Assembly (NCBI GenBank): GCA_002423155.1 | Contig: DIUV01000006.1 | Coordinates: 33,859-45,797 of the forward strand | Source: Alphaproteobacteria bacterium UBA6149 | GTDB taxonomy: Bacteria > Pseudomonadota > Alphaproteobacteria > Rickettsiales > UBA998 | DNA: 11,939 nucleotides | Reading direction: 5' to 3' | Part shown: one piece after another, positions 6,697-11,939 of the stretch | Numbering within the stretch: position 1 is the first letter of the stretch | Layout: the number at the start of each line of letters is the position of its first letter | Notes under the pieces: model-generated | The model's database searches: none | What the model was told of the DNA's origin: nothing | The model's input: only the letters and a program-made list of their open reading frames with translations | Translations under genes and position numbers: made by a program

Positions 6697-6716
6697 AAAA
6701 ATTAACCATAGGTTAA
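6697..6716 (-). terminator. Weak terminator-like hairpin at the PAP2 stop
   Basis: TTAACC-ata-GGTTAA (6702-6716) is a perfect 6-bp stem. On the minus strand it is followed by five T (complement of 6697-6701), and it overlaps the stop codon of the PAP2 gene. On the plus strand it is also followed, after one C, by five T. It has only two G-C pairs, so termination is likely partial. Confidence 0.4.
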
Positions 6717-7330
6717 CTTTTTAGGATTTTTCGCACTGCCATACGCACTATCACCACTACCAAGCAAGAAAGCGTAAATCCTGTTAATACATCCATAGGA
6801 AAATGCATACCTAGAGCTATACGCGATATGCCTACCCATGCCAAGAAGAACATCCCCATATAACGCCCACATTTGCTTAATGCTGGCCATAGACCTGCCA
6901 CCATCATCATGGAAAAAATACTGTGTCCGCTTGGGAAGCTAGTTAAGGGGCTTTCCGCTGGTGCAATTGAAGATTGGAGCATAATGAAGCTATCTTGTGG
7001 AAGTGCCACGAAGGGGCGCGGATATTGGAAAAAATCTTTTAAAGGGGAAACCCACAACATATTAGTAAGGAAAGAAATAACTAATACTAACATAACTTCA
7101 CGCCATTTATTGCGAAAAGTAATATATTCCGTAGGGGATTTTTCTTTGATGCGCTTGCCCATAAATAGGGCAAAGCTTGCAAGTAGCAATAAATAAACAG
7201 GAAAAATTTTATATTTTCCAAGCATAGAGCCAAACAGCATAAACTGATCGTAGAATTCTCCATGGATGCTATTGATAGCATAAAATATGCTGTTGTTTAA
7301 ACCGCCCCAATCATAAAAAATTTCTTTCAT
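6713..7330 (-). CDS. PAP2-family membrane phosphatase
   Basis: The 205-residue protein is an integral membrane phosphatase of the PAP2 superfamily, whose members dephosphorylate undecaprenyl diphosphate, phosphatidic acid or phosphatidylglycerol phosphate, or modify lipid A phosphates. The full catalytic signature is present: K98-x6-RP (KDFFQYPRP, Arg105-Pro106), FPSGHS (132-137, His136) and SR-x5-H-x3-D (Ser169, Arg170, His176, Asp180). Hydrophobic segments at about 42-58, 79-95, 138-152, 157-172 and 180-198 fit the usual five-to-six-helix layout. The start at 7330 has GGGAG about 9 bases upstream. The exact substrate cannot be read from the sequence. It lies 75 bases after aceA on the same strand, with a hairpin in between. 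Confidence 0.88.
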   Translation of the reverse strand: MKEIFYDWGGLNNSIFYAINSIHGEFYDQFMLFGSMLGKYKIFPVYLLLLASFALFMGKRIKEKSPTEYITFRNKWREVMLVLVISFLTNMLWVSPLKDFFQYPRPFVALPQDSFIMLQSSIAPAESPLTSFPSGHSIFSMMMVAGLWPALSKCGRYMGMFFLAWVGISRIALGMHFPMDVLTGFTLSCLVVVIVRMAVRKILKS

Positions 7331-7351
7331 TTATTTATGCTCCCATTAATT

Positions 7352-7402
7352 GTTTGCCCCTCTCCACTCTTGTTAAAAAAGTGGAGAGGGAAATATGCAA
7401 AC
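7352..7402 (-). terminator. Strong hairpin between aceA and the PAP2 gene
   Basis: An 11-bp perfect stem, CCCTCTCCACT (7358-7368) and AGTGGAGAGGG (7380-7390), has an 11-base loop. Outer GTTTGC (7352-7357) and GCAAAC (7397-7402) can add a second stem around a 6-base bulge. No T-tract follows on the minus strand, where it is followed by AATTAATG. It may be a terminator of unusual form, or an mRNA-processing or stabilising structure at the aceA 3' end, or a dispersed repeat. Confidence 0.45.
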
Positions 7403-7405
7403 AAA

Positions 7406-8674
7406 TCAATGAAATTGTTCGCTTTCTGTAGAACCTTTTAGCGCAGTAGTTGAAGAATGTCCAGCAGCAATTACTTGGGTTACTTCATCGAAATAACCAG
7501 TGCCCACTTCACGTTGATGTTTCACGGCGGTAAAGCCATGTTCTACGGCGGCGAATTCTTGGTCTTGTAGTTCTACATAACCACTCATGCCGCGCGCTTT
7601 ATATTTTTTTGCTAAATCATACATGCCATAATTCAAAGCGTGGAAACCAGCAAGAGTAATAAATTGGAATTTATAGCCCATAGCGCCCAATTCTTTTTGG
7701 AAAGTTGCAATGGTTGCATCATCCAAGTTTTTGCGCCAGTTAAATGATGGCGAGCAATTATAAGCCAATAATTTACCCGGGAATTTTTTATGCATTTCCT
7801 CGGCGAATTTTTTCGCTTCGGCAATATTGGGAGTGGAAGTTTCACACCAGATTAAATCTGCATAAGGCGCATAAGCTAAGCCCCGGGCAATTGCGCAGTC
7901 AATACCGCCTTTTAGTTCAAAGAAACCTTCCGAGGTGCGAGTGTTTACCACAAAATCAGCATCGGCGGGGTCAATATCGCTAGTGATGAGGAATGAACCA
8001 TTGGCATCTGTACGCGCAACTAGCAAAGTAGGCACGCCCATTACATCGGCCGCTAAACGGGCAGCAACTAGTTTTTGCACCGCTTCTTGGGTGGGAACTA
8101 ATACTTTTCCGCCCATGTGTCCGCATTTTTTCGCAGACGCTAATTGATCTTCAAAATGCACGCCCGAAGCACCGGCTTCAATCATGGATTTCATTAGTTC
8201 AAAAGCGTTCAAAGTGCCGCCAAAACCTGCTTCAGCATCGGCTACAATTGGTTGCATCCAGTCAATATCGTCATTACCTTCAGAATGGCAAACTTGGTCA
8301 GCACGCAGTAAGCAATTATTGATGCGTTTAACTACGGAAGGTACCGAATTAGCTGGATATAGGCTTTGGTCAGGATACATCTCCCCTGCCAAATTAGCAT
8401 CCGCCGCTACTTGCCAGCCGCTTAAATAAATGGCTTTTAGCCCAGCACGTACTTGCTGCATGGCTTGGTTGCCGGTCAATGCACCTAGTGCATTTACATA
8501 AGGCTCACTATGCAAATAACCCCAAAGTTTTTCTGCGCCTTGCTTGGCGATGCTATGCTCAATCGCCACCGTGCCGCGTAAACGCACCACATCTTCCGCC
8601 GTGTAAGGACGCGTGATGCCTGCCCAGCGAGCGGTTTCTTTCCATTCTTTGGTTAGTTCAGCAGCGGTTTTCAT
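7406..8674 (-). CDS. aceA: Isocitrate lyase
   Basis: Isocitrate lyase splits isocitrate into succinate and glyoxylate, the entry step of the glyoxylate shunt that allows growth on acetate or fatty acids. The 422-residue protein has the family signature KKCGHMGGKVLVPT with the catalytic Cys184, the metal/substrate segment PIVADAEAGFGG (142-153), and GVHFEDQ (171-177) just before the signature. The C-terminal part includes SPSFNW and the usual long helical tail. Its length agrees with proteobacterial AceA, and the conserved KKCGH separates it from methylisocitrate lyase. AAGGAA lies about 7 bases before the ATG and falls inside the end of the preceding ligase gene, whose stop is 3 bases upstream. 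No malate synthase gene is in the window. Confidence 0.96.
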   Translation of the reverse strand: MKTAAELTKEWKETARWAGITRPYTAEDVVRLRGTVAIEHSIAKQGAEKLWGYLHSEPYVNALGALTGNQAMQQVRAGLKAIYLSGWQVAADANLAGEMYPDQSLYPANSVPSVVKRINNCLLRADQVCHSEGNDDIDWMQPIVADAEAGFGGTLNAFELMKSMIEAGASGVHFEDQLASAKKCGHMGGKVLVPTQEAVQKLVAARLAADVMGVPTLLVARTDANGSFLITSDIDPADADFVVNTRTSEGFFELKGGIDCAIARGLAYAPYADLIWCETSTPNIAEAKKFAEEMHKKFPGKLLAYNCSPSFNWRKNLDDATIATFQKELGAMGYKFQFITLAGFHALNYGMYDLAKKYKARGMSGYVELQDQEFAAVEHGFTAVKHQREVGTGYFDEVTQVIAAGHSSTTALKGSTESEQFH

Positions 8675-8677
8675 TAT

Positions 8678-9922
8678 CTATTCCTTTTCGTTTATTGATG
8701 TTTTATTTGAACTGAGAGCTATTTGAGCACAAATTACTGAAGAAATACTTAACGCAACCCCAAACCATAATAAAATTGCTGGCCAATTAGAAAAAAAACT
8801 TTGCGAGGCTTGCAGGGGGAAAAAATTAATTGCCAGTCCTGCGAGTGCTAGGGCGGCTACAAATTGTTGGTTTTTATCACCTTTTAGCCCTGCGAGCGGC
8901 TCTTTAAGCAAGTAATAAACCATGAATATTAGTGCTAGTAGTCCCAATAGCCCCGTTTCTGAAAATAACTCCATATAGATATTATGTGAGTGCAGGTTGC
9001 AATAATGCACGGTTTTATTTTCTATATATTCGGGGCACACATAACGAAAATTTTGTAATCCCACGCCGGTAAGTAAATTATCTCGTCCCATTGCCAGTGA
9101 GGCAATGGTCAACTGGCCATAATAGCTTTGCGGATAATTACTCACCTGTTCAATTAAAAAATCGGTGCGTTTTTGAATGACGGGTTGCGTCGCATATAAA
9201 GCACCCAGTGCGACTAAGCTTATAACGCCGGATAATAACACAATACGGCGCAAATTTGGTTGCACCATAAACAAACAAAACCCTACGATTGCCAAAGCAA
9301 AAAGGCTTAATATCGAGGCGGTTCTTTCGCCGGTGATTAAAATCAACGGCAATACTAACAATAATATTAAGGCCGAAAATTTCTTATTCGGGCGCAGCAC
9401 ATAAAGCACCGCAAGGATGGGAAATAATATGCGCGCTATAAATATGCCAATTTTAGGCATGGCAAATCCGCCGGTCAGTCGCTGTCCACTCGAGTGATTG
9501 CCTTGGATGGGGTTTCCTTCAAAGGAAAATCCGGTAACATATTGGAAGAAAATGTTAGAGCCGCTATAGAAAAGCGCCGCCAAGCAGGAAAAGCCGACTA
9601 TTTTTAAGTTTTTAATATCGCGTAATAACCAATGAATACAGCCCAAGAAAAACAAAGGATGTCGCCCCCAAGCTAATGCTCGCCCCATAGAAATACTGGC
9701 ATTATTTTCCGCAAACGGGCTGATTAATATAAATAATATCCACATAAAGAATATTATTTTACTGAGGTTCTGCCGACACCAGCCCCAATCTTTCGTGCGG
9801 TAACTATGTAATAAAAACACCAAACCCACCGCCGACATGGCAATATCCGCTCCTGCGCGCGAAAATAATAATAACCAAGGCATAAGGGCTACTATGATGG
9901 TGCTGATGCGAGTATAATTCAT
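8678..9922 (-). CDS. O-antigen ligase/polymerase-family membrane protein
   Basis: The 414-residue protein is polytopic, with about ten to twelve hydrophobic segments, and matches the Wzy_C/O-antigen ligase superfamily. Such proteins transfer or polymerise undecaprenyl-linked glycans in the periplasm. Visible marks are the GERTA motif (198-202) after a hydrophobic helix, a large periplasmic loop at about 245-315, GVGLQNFR (286-293), and HSHNIYMELFSETGLLGLL (311-329), which carries the His commonly conserved in WaaL. This favours a WaaL-like ligase, but Wzy polymerase or a related enzyme cannot be excluded, so I give no gene symbol. AGGAAC precedes the ATG. It starts 2 bases after the glycosyltransferase stop and ends 3 bases before aceA. 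Confidence 0.82.
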   Translation of the reverse strand: MNYTRISTIIVALMPWLLLFSRAGADIAMSAVGLVFLLHSYRTKDWGWCRQNLSKIIFFMWILFILISPFAENNASISMGRALAWGRHPLFFLGCIHWLLRDIKNLKIVGFSCLAALFYSGSNIFFQYVTGFSFEGNPIQGNHSSGQRLTGGFAMPKIGIFIARILFPILAVLYVLRPNKKFSALILLLVLPLILITGERTASILSLFALAIVGFCLFMVQPNLRRIVLLSGVISLVALGALYATQPVIQKRTDFLIEQVSNYPQSYYGQLTIASLAMGRDNLLTGVGLQNFRYVCPEYIENKTVHYCNLHSHNIYMELFSETGLLGLLALIFMVYYLLKEPLAGLKGDKNQQFVAALALAGLAINFFPLQASQSFFSNWPAILLWFGVALSISSVICAQIALSSNKTSINEKE

Positions 9923-9924
9923 AA

Positions 9925-10947
9925 TTAAGTGTTCCTGATTTCAGTAAGTGCAGCGCTTATTTTTGCGCCGACTATTTGATGAGTATAGTTAGCACAGATT
10001 TTTTTATAAGCATTATCCCGCAAATATTCGCGCAAGATTTCATCCGCTAATAATTTCTTTAGGGCATTTGCTAAAGCAACAGCATCATTTTTTTCTACCA
10101 ATAGAGCATCTTCGTTCGGGGTGGCAATCTCTATGGGGCCTTCGCTATTGGTGGAAACCACTGCCACTTTATGCGCAAAGGCTTCTAAAAGCACAATGCC
10201 AAACGGTTCATGCAAGGAGGGCAGGCAAAAAATATCTAAACGATTATAAAACTCTGCGCGCTCCTCCACCCAGCCAATAAATTCCAGATTTTCTTGTAAG
10301 CCTAATTGCTGCGCTAATTGCTGGAGATTTTCTGACTCTTCACCAGCGCCCCCCAGCAAGGCTTTAAACTCAATTCCTTGCTCTTTTAAAATTTTTAAAG
10401 CCTGTAAATATATGGCAAAGCCTTTTTTATGCACAAACCGCCCCAGTGCGCCAATTACTAAAGGATTATGTGGCTCTTTATGAGTCGGCTCGCTTGCCTT
10501 TATCATATTAGGGATATGAAATATTTTTTGGCTTTTTACACCTAAATCCGCCACTTTACCCGCTAAATCCTGCGTGATGGTAAATACGGCATCGGCTTTT
10601 ATAAATTGTTTTATTTTATAATTATGTGCCACCGCGATAATGGGGATTTTTCCTTTTATAGCTTTTAGCGTCAAAGTCAGCGCGCGGTTAGTGTGGGTGA
10701 TGATTATATCGGGCTTAGTTCGCAATAATATTTTGCGTAACTTAAGAGCGGCAAATATATCCCACGCGCCCCAGTTTTTCAGGTGATATTTTTCTGTATC
10801 ATCAGGTAAAATATTATTTACCCACGCACGGGGAGGAGTAATGGCGATGGCTTGATGACCAAATAAACTTAAAGCCAAACAATAATCCACCATGGATTGC
10901 TCAATCCCACCGCCTTTTTTGCTTAACATTATATTTGCAACGCGCAT
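9925..10947 (-). CDS. GT4-family glycosyltransferase
   Basis: The 340-residue protein is a GT-B-fold retaining glycosyltransferase of family GT4. It has an N-terminal acceptor domain beginning MRVANIMLSKKGGGIEQSM, with a Gly-rich loop at 12-14, and a C-terminal nucleotide-sugar domain with IGALGRFVHKKGF (165-177) and the E-x7-E motif Glu247-Glu255 in HEPFGIVLLEAFA. It probably adds a sugar to a lipopolysaccharide core or an undecaprenyl-linked glycan on the cytoplasmic side of the membrane. The ligase-like gene directly after it supports this. The donor sugar and acceptor cannot be read from the sequence. It is the first gene of the minus-strand run, and its ribosome binding site (GAAAG) is weak. 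Confidence 0.88.
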   Translation of the reverse strand: MRVANIMLSKKGGGIEQSMVDYCLALSLFGHQAIAITPPRAWVNNILPDDTEKYHLKNWGAWDIFAALKLRKILLRTKPDIIITHTNRALTLTLKAIKGKIPIIAVAHNYKIKQFIKADAVFTITQDLAGKVADLGVKSQKIFHIPNMIKASEPTHKEPHNPLVIGALGRFVHKKGFAIYLQALKILKEQGIEFKALLGGAGEESENLQQLAQQLGLQENLEFIGWVEERAEFYNRLDIFCLPSLHEPFGIVLLEAFAHKVAVVSTNSEGPIEIATPNEDALLVEKNDAVALANALKKLLADEILREYLRDNAYKKICANYTHQIVGAKISAALTEIRNT

Positions 10948-10980
10948 TTATTTCTTTCACAAAATAATAGATTTTCTATC

Positions 10981-10986
10981 ATTATA
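10981..10986 (-). promoter_or_regulatory. Candidate -10 box for the glycosyltransferase run
   Basis: A perfect TATAAT on the minus strand lies 33 bases before the glycosyltransferase ATG. The sequence 16-18 bases further upstream has no good -35 (best three of six). A second candidate lies in the left arm of the palindromic element: TTAACG at 11045-11050 with GATAAG at 11022-11027, 17 bases apart. Confidence 0.35.
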
Positions 10987-11022
10987 TGCTTATGGATAAA
11001 AATAACAGGAAAAAGGGCAATC

Positions 11023-11224
11023 TTATCAGGGCAATTTCACCAATCGTTAATTTTGTTTTTTGTAATAAAATTCTCCCTTGTCATGCCGCTGTAGAGCGGC
11101 ATCCATGCCAAACCATTGGCTTTTCAGCTAGTTTATAGGCATGGATACCGCTCGTCAGCGGTATGACAAGAGATATTTCAGTGAAAAAATGTGAAATTAA
11201 CGGTTGGTAAAATCGCCCTTATAA
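11023..11224. repeat. Nested inverted-repeat element of about 200 bp (MITE-like)
   Basis: Two pairs of arms share one centre at 11123.5. The outer arms, 11028-11053 and 11194-11219, match at 23 of 26 positions (AGGGC...CGTTAATTT) and extend as TTAT at both ends to 11023 and 11224. The inner arms, 11077-11109 and 11138-11170, match at 29 of 33. The 23-base spacers between outer and inner arms are equal in length but only weakly similar. Each inner arm is itself a hairpin, with an 8-bp stem and a 4-base loop (83-102 and 145-164 of the 11,000 block). No open reading frame or clear target-site duplication is present. It occupies most of the 297-base gap between the divergent glycosyltransferase and pgeF genes. 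A miniature inverted-repeat element is the best guess. Confidence 0.75.
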
Positions 11225-11225
11225 T
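11197..11225 (+). promoter_or_regulatory. Candidate pgeF promoter in the right arm of the palindrome
   Basis: TTAACG (11197-11202, four of six to the -35 consensus) is separated by exactly 17 bases from a perfect TATAAT (11220-11225). Transcription would begin near 11232, just before the AAAGGGG ribosome binding site (11231-11237) of pgeF, so the 5' leader would be very short. The -35 lies inside the right outer arm and the -10 straddles its edge. Confidence 0.5.
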
Positions 11226-11244
11226 AGAAAAAAGGGGCTTATCA

Positions 11245-11939
11245 ATGTTAAGCGCATTACAATCTGAACAATTCGCAAAAATTCCCCATATAAAACACGG
11301 ATTTTTCTCGCGTAATGGTGGGGTGAGCACCGGGGTTTACGAAAGCTTGAATTGTGGGCTAGGTTCACATGATGCACCAGAGAACGTCGCCGAAAACCGC
11401 AAAAGAGTCGCCCAATATTTCGGTGCGCAGCCGGAACAATTATATAGTTTGCGGCAAATCCACAGCACTAAAGTAGTAACTATCGAACAACCCGGCATGC
11501 AGCTGCCCGAAGCGGACGCGCTTGTTACTAATCAACCAGATATTTTGCTCGGCGTTCTTTCCGCCGATTGCACGCCGGTATTATTCGCGGATAGTAAACA
11601 AAAAATAATTGGTGCTGCCCATGCCGGATGGCAAGGCGCTTTAAATGGAATATTAGAAGCAACCATACAGGCGATGGAGCAACTGGGTAGCAATGCGTCC
11701 GATATTCACGCCTGCATAGGACCATGCATCGCCCAAGCTTCTTATGAAGTAGGTGCAGAATTTTATGATAGATTTGTGCAGGAATCTGCGCAATACAAAG
11801 AGTTTTTTCTCCCCAGCAACCCTGAAAAATTCCATTTTGATTTAAAAGCTTTCATCGTCAGCCGTTTGGCTAAAGCAGGAATTGCTAATATCAATATGCT
11901 TGCCAATGACACTTGCGCAGAAGAAAATCTTTTTTTCAG
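11245..11939 (+). CDS. pgeF: Purine nucleoside phosphorylase/laccase-domain protein PgeF (partial, 3' end missing)
   Basis: The reading frame stays open for 231 complete codons to the window end. The family (YfiH/YlmD, DUF152) binds zinc and has been described both as a nucleoside phosphorylase/deaminase and as PgeF, which corrects wrongly built UDP-MurNAc peptide precursors. The motifs are HGFFSRNGGVS (18-28), RQIHS with His73, SADCTPVLF with Cys109, AAHAGWQGAL with His126, and IGPCI (158-162); His73, Cys109 and His126 are the expected zinc ligands. The last residues, DTCAEENLFF, are followed by AG, as expected for the conserved Ser before the terminal Tyr-Arg-Arg, so perhaps 20-30 residues are missing. 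GGGG lies 7 bases before the ATG. Confidence 0.92.
   Translation, partial: MLSALQSEQFAKIPHIKHGFFSRNGGVSTGVYESLNCGLGSHDAPENVAENRKRVAQYFGAQPEQLYSLRQIHSTKVVTIEQPGMQLPEADALVTNQPDILLGVLSADCTPVLFADSKQKIIGAAHAGWQGALNGILEATIQAMEQLGSNASDIHACIGPCIAQASYEVGAEFYDRFVQESAQYKEFFLPSNPEKFHFDLKAFIVSRLAKAGIANINMLANDTCAEENLFF

Noticed and set aside
6873..7196. 107-codon plus-strand open frame
   Set aside because: It lies wholly antisense to the PAP2 gene, which has a complete catalytic signature; the translated sequence has no family features.
7633..8429. Several open frames of 70-81 codons on both strands
   Set aside because: All sit inside aceA in other frames and have no ribosome binding site or recognisable motif.
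11528..11835. Two minus-strand open frames of 60-65 codons
   Set aside because: They are antisense to pgeF, whose zinc-ligand motifs are intact across this stretch.

Overview
The window looks like chromosomal DNA from a low-GC (roughly 40% by eye) Gram-negative alphaproteobacterium. The evidence is a lipid A kinase gene (lpxK), a ubiquinone-pathway prenyltransferase (ubiA), an O-antigen ligase/polymerase-type membrane protein, a FlgC-like flagellar rod protein, and the ubiA/rsmE/gshA neighbourhood. Isocitrate lyase implies a glyoxylate shunt, so strong genome reduction is not suggested. The genus cannot be fixed from this sequence. I see no phage, CRISPR, tRNA, rRNA or transposase gene and no recognisable defence system; most of the window is housekeeping and envelope genes.

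Layout. (1) 1-267: non-coding, with two short GGATGAC-type palindromic repeats. (2) 268-3413, plus strand: an isolated flgC-like gene, lpdA (E3 of 2-oxoacid dehydrogenases), lpxK, and a 103-residue membrane protein overlapping the end of lpxK. (3) 3391-4236, minus strand: ubiA, whose 3' end overlaps the membrane-protein gene by 23 bases. (4) 4337-6303, plus strand: rsmE and gshA, joined by an ATGA overlap and ended by a clear intrinsic terminator. (5) 6375-10947, minus strand, read from high to low coordinates: a GT4 glycosyltransferase, an O-antigen ligase-like protein, aceA, a PAP2 phosphatase and a 60-residue unknown protein. The first three are spaced by 2 and 3 bases and look like one transcript. 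(6) 10948-11244: an intergenic region filled mostly by a nested inverted repeat of about 200 bp. (7) 11245-11939, plus strand: pgeF, cut off by the window end.

How the genes fit together. lpxK, the glycosyltransferase, the ligase-like protein and perhaps the PAP2 phosphatase bear on lipid A, surface glycan or undecaprenyl/phospholipid metabolism. pgeF belongs to peptidoglycan-precursor quality control. lpdA and aceA serve central carbon metabolism, ubiA respiration, gshA glutathione synthesis and rsmE ribosome maturation. The least ordinary items are the nested palindrome at 11023-11224, whose arms could carry outward promoters, the tight coupling of aceA behind surface-glycan genes, the orphan flgC-like gene, and the unidentified 60-residue and 103-residue proteins.
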